From Rubinisphaera margarita (lineage in GTDB: Bacteria; Planctomycetota; Planctomycetia; Planctomycetales; Planctomycetaceae), in the NCBI RefSeq assembly GCF_022267515.1, contig NZ_JAKFGB010000010.1, positions 62,001 through 126,000 on the forward strand: 64,000 nt of DNA, in the 5' to 3' direction. Shown here piece by piece: positions 10,736-18,334 of this stretch. How positions within the stretch are numbered: position 1 is the stretch's first letter; every line of letters starts with the position of its first letter. The notes under the pieces are model-generated. The model searched no databases. It worked only from the letters and a program-made list of their open reading frames with translations, and was not told the DNA's origin. Both the position numbers and the translations under genes were made by a program.

Positions 10736-10838
10736 CCCACGGCTGTGCCGCCCCGAAAGAATCTTTCGGGGCCACCCGGGTTGACCATCTTTCGAGGCGA
10801 TCCGGGTTGATCATCTTTGGGGGCCACCCGGGATTGAC
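10736..10838. repeat. Dispersed GC-rich repeat with palindromic core, plus partial copies
   Basis: Bases 10736-10780 hold a repeat whose core is the palindrome CCCGAAAGAATCTTTCGGG between CCCACGGCTGTGCCG and CCACCCGG. Two degenerate partial copies of its tail (GGGTTGACCATCTTT and GGGTTGATCATCTTT) follow up to 10838. Close copies occur at 18178-18219 and, inverted, at 63274-63315. Confidence 0.85.
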
Positions 10839-11972
10839 CTAATAGCGGAAGGTCTGGCCCGAGACTTCGAATCCGGGGCGAATCGCGATGTTCAGCAGCA
10901 GCCCCAGACTGAATGAGGTCATCAACATGCTTGAACCGCCGTAACTGAGCAGCGGCAACGTCAGTCCGGTGATCGGCGTCAGGCCGACCGTCATACCGGT
11001 GTTGATGATCAGCTGCGTACACAGAATCGTCACGATGCCGACCGCCAGCAGGCGGCTGAACGGCTCTTCGGTTTGTGTCGAGATCTTCAGCCCCTGCGCG
11101 AACATCAGCAGATACAGCCCGATGACGCCGAAGCATCCCCAGAGCCCCCAGCGTTCGCCGACAAGGCAGAAGATGAAGTCGGTGCGGGACGCCGGCAGAT
11201 GGTACAGATAGCTGTCGTCGGTCGCCGGCCCCGAGACGTGACTTCCCCACACGCCGCCCAATGCCAGCATCTGTTTCGACTGATGCAGATGATACCCGTC
11301 GCCCCGCGGAGCAACCCCGCCATCCTGCTGAGAGAAGAGAGTCGTCACACGCGACTTCTGTTCGGCCGACATCGCCGTCCAGCCGACCGGCATCAGTGCA
11401 ACCCCGAGAACGATGATCATCAGCAGATGACTCAACCGCGCCCCAGCCGCGAACAGCATGCTGAACAGCACGGGCAGAAACAGCAACGAGGTGCCCAGGT
11501 CCGGCTCCTTCAGAATCAGCCCCATCGGAATGAGGGTGATAATGAACGGCACCACCAGGCCCCACAGCTTCCGATAGTTATCGCGGTACATCAGGTAATG
11601 CGCGAGCGCCATCATGTACGTCAGTTTGGCGACTTCAGAAGGCTGGAAGTTGATCGGTCCGAGCGGAATCCAGCGATGCGATCCCCCGCGAGCCGGCATG
11701 AAATACGGCACGACGAGCAGCGCCAGCGAGATCCCGAAGAACAGATACGAATGCTCCCGCCAGAAGCGAATCGGCAGCACGCCTCCGAGAATGAGGGCGG
11801 GCACGGACAGCATCACCCAGATCAGATGGCGGCTCACCAGTCCACTGTCGCCGACCAGTTCATCGCCTCTCTGAATCGCCAGCAGACCGATCACCAGCAG
11901 AGCCGCCTGCGTGATCAGCAGCATCAGCGGAAACCGCGACCAGCGAATATCAAACGTCTGCAGCACAGCCAT
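10839..11972 (-). CDS. rodA: RodA-type peptidoglycan glycosyltransferase (SEDS family)
   Basis: SEDS proteins polymerise lipid II into glycan strands; RodA acts in cell elongation. The 377-residue polytopic protein has about ten hydrophobic segments and the conserved stretches FQPSEVAKL, KEPDLGTSLLF (with the catalytic-site Asp), HLPASRTDFIF and LTLPLLSYGGSSM. The length suits RodA, and the compact C-terminus fits RodA better than FtsW. The partner class B penicillin-binding protein and mreBCD are not adjacent, so the gene stands alone. It matters for planctomycete biology because wall synthesis in this phylum was long doubted. The gene stops at the edge of the repeat cluster at 10736-10838. 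Confidence 0.93.
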   Translation of the reverse strand: MAVLQTFDIRWSRFPLMLLITQAALLVIGLLAIQRGDELVGDSGLVSRHLIWVMLSVPALILGGVLPIRFWREHSYLFFGISLALLVVPYFMPARGGSHRWIPLGPINFQPSEVAKLTYMMALAHYLMYRDNYRKLWGLVVPFIITLIPMGLILKEPDLGTSLLFLPVLFSMLFAAGARLSHLLMIIVLGVALMPVGWTAMSAEQKSRVTTLFSQQDGGVAPRGDGYHLHQSKQMLALGGVWGSHVSGPATDDSYLYHLPASRTDFIFCLVGERWGLWGCFGVIGLYLLMFAQGLKISTQTEEPFSRLLAVGIVTILCTQLIINTGMTVGLTPITGLTLPLLSYGGSSMLMTSFSLGLLLNIAIRPGFEVSGQTFRY

Positions 11973-12350
11973 CCCTGCTGTTCAGAACGAAACGACGAGA
12001 AGTCGGGTGGCCCGGCCAACTTTGGCCGGGTCGCGCAGCGACAAGAGGCCGCGCCATGCCCGATCGGCCATACAGACCGCACGGTGACTTAACAGACGCC
12101 GGGCCCAGTGCAGCCTTTTGTGATTCAACGTGGCCGCCATGTCCGAGTCCGTGTGACGCCGCGAAGAATACCGGGATTTGCCGCATCAGATCAAGATGCG
12201 ATCGGCGTCCCCCACCTCCCCGAAAGACTCCCATTGACCGGATTTCGGAGAACGAAGATACTCCCGCTCATTCGATCCGCCGGCTCACGACGAGCGGGCA
12301 AGTTAAACGTCATGGCGACCTGGTAGAGGCGCCGCTGGAAGGAGCCTGTT
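11973..12350. other. Intergenic region between divergent rodA and lpxA
   Basis: A 378-base spacer with a dispersed repeat at its rodA side (listed separately). The rest carries no supported gene; small ORFs here lack family features. The last bases hold the lpxA ribosome binding site GGAAGGAG at 12337-12344. Confidence 0.4.
12003..12056. repeat. Dispersed GGGTGGC-type repeat, first copy
   Basis: Contains GGGTGGCCCGGCCAAC with a GGCC-rich inverted repeat and ends with GCGACAAGAGGCCGCGCCA. A second copy at 54068-54125 shares both ends while the middle differs, as expected for a mobile-type intergenic repeat. Confidence 0.8.
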
Positions 12351-13127
12351 GTGTCCATTCATCCTACCGCGATCATCGATCCCCGCGCACAGATTGCTTC
12401 TTCTGTCCGAATCGGTCCGTATGTGGTTATCGAAGGCCCCGTGACGATCGGAGCCGACACAGAAGTTGGACCGTTCACCACGATTCTGGGACACACCACG
12501 ATCGGCGAGAACTGCCGCATCCACTCCCGCGTCTCTCTGGGCGACATCCCTCAGGATCGCGCCTTCCATAACGAGCCGACTTCCTGCATCATCGGGAACA
12601 ATGTCATCATCCGCGAAGGCGTGACCGTTCACCGTGGCACCGGCGAGGGCTCCGCCACACTGGTGGCCGATAACTGCTTCCTGATGACCAACGCCCACAT
12701 CGGTCACAACTGTGAGCTGGAAAAGGGCGTCACCATGATCAGCGGTTCGCTGCTCGGCGGCTACGTGCACGTGGGCGAGCGGGCCATCATTTCCGGCAAT
12801 GCAGCCGTGCATCAGTTCTGCCGCATCGGCACCATGGCCATGATCGGCGGTCTTTCGAAGATCGTCCAGGACATCCCGCCATACATGATGACCGATCACG
12901 CTGGCGAAGTCGTCGCCATCAACCTGGTCGGGCTGAAGCGAGCCGGCCTCAACGCCGATGAACGCAAGGACCTGAAAGCTGCCTTCCGCATCCTCTACCG
13001 CGATGGCTACACACACCGCCACGCGATGGAAATCCTCAAAGAACGCAACTTCTGCTCCGCCGTCGACCCTCTGCTCGACTTCCTCAACGAAACCAGCGCC
13101 CGCGGCCTGACCAAGGGAGCCGCCTGA
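12351..13127 (+). CDS. lpxA: Acyl-ACP--UDP-N-acetylglucosamine O-acyltransferase
   Basis: LpxA performs the first step of lipid A synthesis, acylating UDP-GlcNAc in the cytoplasm. The protein is a left-handed beta-helix of hexapeptide repeats (IHPTAIIDPRAQIASSVRI onward). It has the LpxA marker NVIIREGVTVHRGT, the catalytic-region NAHIGHNCELE (His), and the AAVHQFCRIG / SKIVQDIPPYM stretch before the C-terminal helices. 258 residues is the usual length. The start is GTG at 12351, fixed by GGAAGGAG six bases upstream. The fabZ, lpxB and lpxD genes are not adjacent. A terminator follows. It is direct evidence for an LPS-type outer membrane. Confidence 0.94.
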   Translation: MSIHPTAIIDPRAQIASSVRIGPYVVIEGPVTIGADTEVGPFTTILGHTTIGENCRIHSRVSLGDIPQDRAFHNEPTSCIIGNNVIIREGVTVHRGTGEGSATLVADNCFLMTNAHIGHNCELEKGVTMISGSLLGGYVHVGERAIISGNAAVHQFCRIGTMAMIGGLSKIVQDIPPYMMTDHAGEVVAINLVGLKRAGLNADERKDLKAAFRILYRDGYTHRHAMEILKERNFCSAVDPLLDFLNETSARGLTKGAA

Positions 13128-13166
13128 TCGCCACGGATTGAGAAATCCAAACGCAGAAGAGAATCA

Positions 13167-13202
13167 AAAAGAGCAGCCTCGTGTTTTCGGGGCTGCTCTT
13201 TT
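13167..13202 (+). terminator. Rho-independent terminator after lpxA
   Basis: AAAAGAGCAGCC at 13167-13178 pairs perfectly with GGCTGCTCTTTT at 13191-13202 around a 12-base loop, and the downstream arm ends in a T run. It lies 40 bases after the lpxA stop. Confidence 0.88.
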
Positions 13203-13346
13203 GTATTGTATCAGAGACTTGTTGACTATTTCTGAGTAGTCATCCCCCGAGACATTATTCCAAGAGTCGCTGGACCGATTTCACCTAATAATGGAAAACT
13301 CGCTGATCCTGAACGGCTTTGAGGAGATCGCTCCGCGACTGCACCA

Positions 13347-13748
13347 ATGACCGAATCAGCATCATCCCGCTTCGAGTTGTTCGCCGAGGCATTCGTTCGC
13401 ACGTACTGGGAGACTGTCCAGAGTGCCGATTTCCCGATGCCTCCCAATGAGGCAGTTGAGGAGACACTGGAGGAGTTACTTTCGGACACTTTAAAGGAGA
13501 CTACGCTCACTTCGTCCGTAGAGCGTTTCGGACTCACGGGCGAATTGCGAATGACGAGTCGGCACGGAGACTGGTGGTTATTCCAGTTTCGAGAAATTGA
13601 GTCTCAATGGGTCCTTCAGAAGGCTTCGGCCAAGTCAAACTCGCACCATCCGCATGATCTTCTTGGCCAAGATTACGCTGCCGACTTCGAACCTTTTCTA
13701 CGGCATATCGAAAGACTCGCGAACGTCGTAACACGCGACGATCAATAA
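13347..13748 (+). CDS. Hypothetical protein, accessory cluster
   Basis: A 133-residue acidic protein I do not recognise. It has a helical N-terminus (FELFAEAFVRTYWETVQ), an acidic stretch (EAVEETLEELLSDTLKET), and a Trp-rich middle (RHGDWWLFQFREIESQWVLQKAS) that could be a small beta-sheet. There is no signal peptide or membrane segment. It opens a run of small plus-strand genes of lower G+C than the surroundings, including a DUF5071 protein, after the lpxA terminator. The size and context resemble immunity-type or single-domain accessory proteins, but that is inference only. No strong ribosome binding site is visible. Confidence 0.55.
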   Translation: MTESASSRFELFAEAFVRTYWETVQSADFPMPPNEAVEETLEELLSDTLKETTLTSSVERFGLTGELRMTSRHGDWWLFQFREIESQWVLQKASAKSNSHHPHDLLGQDYAADFEPFLRHIERLANVVTRDDQ

Positions 13749-13765
13749 ATACATGAGCCGGGTGC

Positions 13766-13789
13766 CATGCCCACGTTTGCGTGGGCATG
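13766..13789. repeat. CATGCCCACG hairpin repeat
   Basis: CATGCCCACG at 13766-13775 and CGTGGGCATG at 13780-13789 form a perfect 10-base stem with a TTTG loop, preceded by GAGCCGGGTGC. It sits between two small accessory genes and looks like a member of the intergenic GGGTGGC repeat family seen elsewhere in the window. Confidence 0.75.
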
Positions 13790-13834
13790 CTATTTCGATA
13801 ATAAATTTCCTCAAACTGACCGCGTTACACCACG

Positions 13835-14185
13835 ATGGGTGCCCGTAAAAAACGACGAACGCGATTTGAATACCTCGGCAACCACTACTACTGGTACGTC
13901 GATGATTGGCGAGTGCGCATCTGCTCTAAAAACAAGCGATTTGCCATCGCGTATTTCATCAGTGATCCGTTTGGAGAGGAATCCCATCTTGAAGTGCGTG
14001 GCCGAGAATTCCCCGGCATTGACCCTTCCGAACCCAGACCCGTCCGGCTCTGCGTTCCAAAGTTCGTGACGGATGAGTGGAAGAAATCAATGGGGGCATT
14101 CGTGAATGCTCTGATCCGCTGGAGTCTTCGCGAGAACCATCGGCTCAAACGCTATGAACTGACCACGTCTTCAGAACTCTCATAA
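13835..14185 (+). CDS. Hypothetical protein, accessory cluster
   Basis: A 116-residue basic protein, not recognised. It is rich in aromatic and positively charged residues (RTRFEYLGNHYYWYVDDWRVRICSK in outline) with a C-terminal helix (GAFVNALIRWSLREN). There is no export signal. A 100-residue frame at 13767 covers part of the same DNA on the same strand. I prefer this frame because its composition is protein-like throughout and it is longer. The start ATG at 13835 lacks a clear ribosome binding site. It lies between the CATGCCCACG hairpin and the DUF5071 gene. Confidence 0.5.
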   Translation: MGARKKRRTRFEYLGNHYYWYVDDWRVRICSKNKRFAIAYFISDPFGEESHLEVRGREFPGIDPSEPRPVRLCVPKFVTDEWKKSMGAFVNALIRWSLRENHRLKRYELTTSSELS

Positions 14186-14322
14186 GTCGAACTCTCGGTT
14201 CGCGATTGGAATTCTTCAACGCCCGCGGCGTGGCACAGATCCAAATCTACACTAAAAATGGATCGTTCTCGTTCCACAACGACGTCAACGCATCAACCAG
14301 GAAATCACCGGCGACCATTTCG

Positions 14323-14748
14323 ATGACGATTGCATTACCACAATCCAAGCACGATGTGGAAACGGCGCAGGCGCTCACGCTTCAACCTCCTTCTCAGCTT
14401 GAGCCCCACATCACTACTCTGCTCACATGGCTGCAGGATTTTAACTGGCCGGTCGCCCGCATCGTTCGAGACGCCCTGCTGCAGTGTGGAACATCGATTG
14501 TCCCTGGGGTTCAGTCGGTCCTCTGTGGAGACGATTCGATCCACAAATACTGGATACTGACCAAATTGCTCCCGCTTACGGATTCTTCTTCTCGGGAGGC
14601 ATGCATGCCGCAGGTACTCGGTTTGATCGACGATCCTTCACCACACGACGTTGAGGAGGACGTGCACTCCGCTGCAAAGGACTTGGTGGTACTTCACAAC
14701 TACAGCAGGCAACAAAGTGCGACTGTCCGTTATGATGCTAAGTGGTAA
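14323..14748 (+). CDS. DUF5071 domain protein (immunity-like)
   Basis: About 141 residues. The core matches DUF5071: a short LPQSKHDVETAQAL opening, then LLTWLQDFNWPVARIVRDAL, then VLCGDDSIHKYWILTKLLP, and an acidic helical end (VEEDVHSAAKDLVVL). The W-L-Q-D-x-N-W-P-V-A motif is the hallmark. DUF5071 proteins are short HEAT-like domains often found singly or in polymorphic-toxin immunity loci; their molecular target is not established. The frame is open upstream to a TTG at 14206, but the domain starts at the ATG chosen here. The last 15 residues (SRQQSATVRYDAKW) have no counterpart in the domain and may be acquired read-through sequence. Confidence 0.72.
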   Translation: MTIALPQSKHDVETAQALTLQPPSQLEPHITTLLTWLQDFNWPVARIVRDALLQCGTSIVPGVQSVLCGDDSIHKYWILTKLLPLTDSSSREACMPQVLGLIDDPSPHDVEEDVHSAAKDLVVLHNYSRQQSATVRYDAKW

Positions 14749-14808
14749 GCACGCTTGTTTCGCGAACAACCAATCATCGCCGAACAACCCCAACGGAATT
14801 GAAACCTC

Positions 14809-15549
14809 ATGTGGTGGATACACGACCTCGAAGCCCGGGACGTCCAACTCAATTTCAGCTCATCAGGTGGCGGCCATCCGCGCACTCAAGCGATTTATAC
14901 CGACGCCACCTGCCTCATTAATACGACATCGTTCATCAAGCTCGACGAAGACGCGGCTCAGTTGATCGTGTGTGAATCCTGCGGGCACATTCACTGCGAA
15001 CCAGGCGGCTGGGTTCATCTCCGACGGATCGGCGAAGCGATTGTTTTTATTCCCTCGTTCTCGGAAATGCTTCGCGGTGAATTTGAACGAACGGAATACG
15101 CGCCGCCTGATTATGTGACTTCTCGGGGTATCCCGACCTTCTCGCGAGAAGTCTACGAGCAGCTACTCCAGTTCGCTCCCGCATTTCCGGCCGTGACCGC
15201 GATCAAATCCCTTACCGCTGCGGAGGCGGTTCGACTAATCCAATGGACGGCTCCATTGCAGGTTCTTGGACGATTCCCGAGCCGTCCTTTCCTCGCAGAA
15301 GACACGATCCTCGCAGTCGACTCAGGGCAACTTGAAGAGCAGTGTCACCGACTGCAGGAGTTTCTGGATGAAAATGTGGAGTCCGAAGTTGAACTGAAGC
15401 CGACCAGCCGTGAGTGCACTCCACCACTCGAGTTCTATCTCGATGGCCCGGGCTTCCCAACATGGCGCCCGGTTGCTTCTCTGGAGGGAACGCTGGTCTT
15501 TAATCTCGGAGGTGGTCATCAGTTGATGACCACCGGCAATGAGTTGTGA
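14809..15549 (+). CDS. Hypothetical protein with CxxCGHxHC zinc-like motif
   Basis: A 246-residue protein of unknown function. The middle holds ESCGHIHCEPGGWVHLRRIG, a Cys/His cluster that could bind a metal, followed by FIPSFSEM and a PPDYVTSRGIPTF segment. I recall a similar arrangement (cysteine cluster, GGW, then a short proline-rich hinge and helical tail) in uncharacterised bacterial proteins, but cannot name a family. There is no signal peptide. It follows the DUF5071 gene by 60 bases on the same strand and its end overlaps upstream frame extensions of the next gene, so the run may be one transcript. Confidence 0.6.
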   Translation: MWWIHDLEARDVQLNFSSSGGGHPRTQAIYTDATCLINTTSFIKLDEDAAQLIVCESCGHIHCEPGGWVHLRRIGEAIVFIPSFSEMLRGEFERTEYAPPDYVTSRGIPTFSREVYEQLLQFAPAFPAVTAIKSLTAAEAVRLIQWTAPLQVLGRFPSRPFLAEDTILAVDSGQLEEQCHRLQEFLDENVESEVELKPTSRECTPPLEFYLDGPGFPTWRPVASLEGTLVFNLGGGHQLMTTGNEL

Positions 15550-15673
15550 CACACAATGGGCGGACTCAAACGCCAACATGTTGTATGCGCGAACAAACCG
15601 CAACAACCACATGTCTGTTGTTTGTAGGAACCAATCGCTCACTCACCCCTCGAACGTTTCGAAACGCTCTGCC

Positions 15674-16105
15674 ATGTGCCTCGCGCTTTATCTGTTCACC
15701 GAAGAGAGCCTTCCTGAGTCCGAGTGGATCGAAGACGAACCGAAGGTTTTCGTGCAGGCGATCGAAAATCGTAAAAACCAGTACGCAGCGAAATGGCTCG
15801 ATGACAACAAGCGGATTTACTACATCGGTGGCTACCAGGGTTGCGGCTGCGGTTGGTTGCCGGTGAATGAGTTTGATGAGCCCAATGACGTCGAGGCTAG
15901 GCAACGAGATCGCATGGTGCTCGGGCAAATTCTCAGGTCAATTGATCTCAAGTCATCGTGGCTGGTGGCCTGCTGGGAAGGTGATGAGGAAGAATCACTG
16001 TTCACCATCGAAACGATCACCATCGAGCAAATTGAAGATCCAGGTTTCGCGTTCGTTGAACTTCAACCCTATCGAATTCACGCACTGAAATACGTCAGAT
16101 CTTGA
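15674..16105 (+). CDS. Hypothetical protein with GCGCGW motif
   Basis: About 143 residues starting MCLALYLFTEESLPESEW. It contains a compact YIGGYQGCGCGWLPVNEF segment and an acidic C-terminal half with a beta-strand-like end (FAFVELQPYRIHALKY). The frame is open upstream to 15539, but the ATG at 15674 begins the recognisable globular sequence. I do not recognise the family with confidence. It is the last gene of the accessory run; after it come two copies of a GC-rich repeat. No export signal is present. Confidence 0.6.
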   Translation: MCLALYLFTEESLPESEWIEDEPKVFVQAIENRKNQYAAKWLDDNKRIYYIGGYQGCGCGWLPVNEFDEPNDVEARQRDRMVLGQILRSIDLKSSWLVACWEGDEEESLFTIETITIEQIEDPGFAFVELQPYRIHALKYVRS

Positions 16106-16540
16106 TGCACACGGCGTATAGCTTCTGTGCCCCATCACAATCGGTTCTCAGCTGGCAACCGACCTCTTGTCGATCGCATCCGCTCCAGTTGCGGGGAACG
16201 TGGGATATCTTGCGGCGAGTTTTCTGCGGCTCAACGACTGGCTCATGATCGAGACATGTCACAAAGACCTGGCGACATAAGTTCCCTCGCCCCCCGTGGG
16301 GGAGAGGGTTAGGGTGAGGGGGAAATGCGGATGACATGCTCCACGGGCCGTTGATTCTCATTTGTATGGAGCATCGCTGGTTGATCCCCCCCCTCATCCG
16401 CCCTTCGGGCACCTTCTCCCCCTAAAGGGGGCGAAGGGACATGATTAGCCTGAACACGAGAGATGCAATGGCTACTACGTCATCTGTCCAAAACTCTTTG
16501 AGTTATAAATCCCGTGTTCCGAGCAACCAGGGCTTCCCTT
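16106..16540. other. Intergenic region dominated by repeats
   Basis: This 435-base stretch between the accessory run and the convergent TAXI gene holds no supported gene. Its main content is an inverted pair of GC-rich repeats, listed separately. The short ORFs in it are chance frames. Confidence 0.5.
16283..16439. repeat. Inverted pair of GC-rich hairpin repeats
   Basis: The left copy (16283-16321) reads CCCTCGCCCCCCGTGGGGGA then GAGGGTTAGGGTGAGGGGG. The right copy (16386-16439) is related in inverted orientation, ending CTCCCCCTAAAGGGGGCGAA. Each contains its own C-run/G-run hairpin, and about 65 bases separate them. This type of repeat is common between planctomycete genes; here it marks the right border of the accessory cluster. 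Confidence 0.75.
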
Positions 16541-18019
16541 CTACGAGCGTCCTTCGTTCTGACCCTCGATCAGCGCCCGCATTTCTTTCAGTCGCGTGTC
16601 GATTCGCTGGCGGGAAATCTTGGCGTTGATCTTTTCGCTCAGGGCGTGGCACATCGCGACGAAGCAGCTGACGGCCTGGTCGGAGTTGATTTCGTGAGCG
16701 GTGAACTCGCGGAGCGCCTGTTGCCGCAGGTCGGTGACATTGTCGAGCAGATCCTGCAGGCGACCGCGGTCGTCGGACTTGTCGGTCTGGTCGAGGTACT
16801 TCTGCTCCTGTTCGATTTCGAGCAGCCGCTTGATGTAACGGTCGAGCTTGTGCTCCTGTGAGCGGGAGCGGTAATCGAGAATCCATTTCACAACGAAAAA
16901 CAGCGCGATCGCCAATGAAACAACGAACGAGCGGATGCCTTCGGTCGCTTCGACGAAATCGGGATTGAGCAGCGGCTTGAGGTGCGGGTCGTAGAAGTGC
17001 TGTGCACCCGGGTGGAGTGGGAAGTCGAGATTGTCCTGGGCGAACGCGGTGCCGCCACGGAACATTTCGGTCAGTCGGGCATTCCGCTGAAACTCCGGAT
17101 CGTTGATGATCGTGGTGATCATCTCCGTGAGTCGGGCCGGAGCCTCTTGGGAAGAAATGATCTGGGCCCGCGTGGCGAGTGTTCGGATCTCCTGTTGAGG
17201 AACGCCCGAACCAGCCGGCGAATACATGCCCGCCGGGACCGCGTAAGATTCCAGAAACGCCGACTGATCGGCGATCGCTTCCGCGAACGGAATCGACTCA
17301 AGCACGCAGACCGGCTCGCCTGTTTCATTCGGCTGCAGAAGTTCGCGGAGCACGGTCGCCTGAGTGCCAATCGCGATGATCGCCGCATCAATTTCGTCGT
17401 TGCGGAAAGCGGCTGCGATCTCTGAAAGGGGCAGATCGATCTTCTCGACCTTCTCGTAGAGCTCAAACTGTTCGAGTAGATACCCGGCGATCAGTTCCGA
17501 ACCGGAATGCAGTGGCCCGACCGCGATTCTAGCATTCGGAATCTCCGCGAGCGGAGTCTCGGCATGATCGGGATGCTTGAGCAGATGAACGACTTCCCAG
17601 TAGAGCCCGCCAATCGAATTGAGGTCGCTCAACACAAGACCATGCAGTTCCTGCTCCAGCGCCACGGTTCCACTCTGGTAGAGGGCGAAGTCGGCTTCCC
17701 CGCGGGAAACTTTGAGCGAGTTCTCGCCCGAGCCGTCCGTCGCCAGATGTTCGACGACGACGCCGTACCGATGCGTCAGCTCCCGTCCCAGTTCCATGGC
17801 GACGGTATGGTACTGGCCCCCTTCCGGTCCGGAGGCGATGGTGAGCGACTGCGGCGGCGATGAGTAACTCGAATACCACTGCGAGAAGGCGATTGGCAGA
17901 CTGACGAGCAGCAGCACCGCCACCCACTTCACAACTCGTCGCATCGTGCGCACGGGAGCAGGCATCGGCGTTCTCCGCATTCGAGAGGTGGGAACTTTCA
18001 GGTTCAGAAACAGCGACAA
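16541..18019 (-). CDS. TAXI-family solute-binding protein, membrane-anchored
   Basis: A 492-residue protein whose first 370 residues match TAXI-type TRAP binding proteins: LTIASGPEGGQYHTVAMELG, SRGEADFALYQSG, RIAVGPLHSGSELIAGYLL and the DAAIIAIGTQATVLREL strand. The N-terminus has a membrane segment (about 30-47), so the binding domain is extracytoplasmic. Unusually, a second membrane helix follows (about 377-397) and then a charged coiled-coil tail of about 90 residues that would be cytoplasmic. No TRAP permease gene is near. The tail suggests signalling or tethering rather than transport; that is inference. The start is uncertain (ATG at 18019 or one 18 or 25 codons in). Confidence 0.8.
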   Translation of the reverse strand: MSLFLNLKVPTSRMRRTPMPAPVRTMRRVVKWVAVLLLVSLPIAFSQWYSSYSSPPQSLTIASGPEGGQYHTVAMELGRELTHRYGVVVEHLATDGSGENSLKVSRGEADFALYQSGTVALEQELHGLVLSDLNSIGGLYWEVVHLLKHPDHAETPLAEIPNARIAVGPLHSGSELIAGYLLEQFELYEKVEKIDLPLSEIAAAFRNDEIDAAIIAIGTQATVLRELLQPNETGEPVCVLESIPFAEAIADQSAFLESYAVPAGMYSPAGSGVPQQEIRTLATRAQIISSQEAPARLTEMITTIINDPEFQRNARLTEMFRGGTAFAQDNLDFPLHPGAQHFYDPHLKPLLNPDFVEATEGIRSFVVSLAIALFFVVKWILDYRSRSQEHKLDRYIKRLLEIEQEQKYLDQTDKSDDRGRLQDLLDNVTDLRQQALREFTAHEINSDQAVSCFVAMCHALSEKINAKISRQRIDTRLKEMRALIEGQNEGRS

Positions 18020-18334
18020 GAACTCGGATCACTCCGACAGGGGTGGTCCTCACAACTGTGCAATCAGGACGGCGAAGCCGTCGGAGAATGCCCCTGCCGC
18101 CTGTCACATCCTGTAGCCTTCCACCTGTTTTTCAGGTAATGACGTCTTCACTTGATTGGACGTCAAAGACCACTTCGCCCACGGCTGCGCCGCCCCGAAA
18201 GAATCTTTCGGGCCCACCCTAACCGCATCAAAGTCGAACCCATCACGGTGGGCATTGAACACCGAGAGGAATCTCTGTGCCATCCCTTGTCGTTCTTCGA
18301 ACGCAACTCGCGGCTCAGCGGTTCACAAATTGAT
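18020..18334. other. Intergenic region between thyX and the TAXI gene
   Basis: A 315-base spacer between two minus-strand genes. It holds one copy of the CCCGAAAGAATCTTTCGGG repeat (listed separately) and no supported gene. Confidence 0.4.
18178..18219. repeat. Dispersed CCCGAAAGAATCTTTCGGG repeat, second copy
   Basis: Reads CCCACGGCTGCGCCGCC, then the palindromic core, then CCCACCC. It is nearly identical to the copy at 10736-10780 and in the same orientation, and it matches 63274-63315 in reverse. Confidence 0.88.

Noticed and set aside
16283..16439. Possible CRISPR-like array in the repeat pair after the accessory cluster
   Set aside because: There are only two related elements, in inverted orientation, without regular spacing or spacers, and no cas genes occur in the window.
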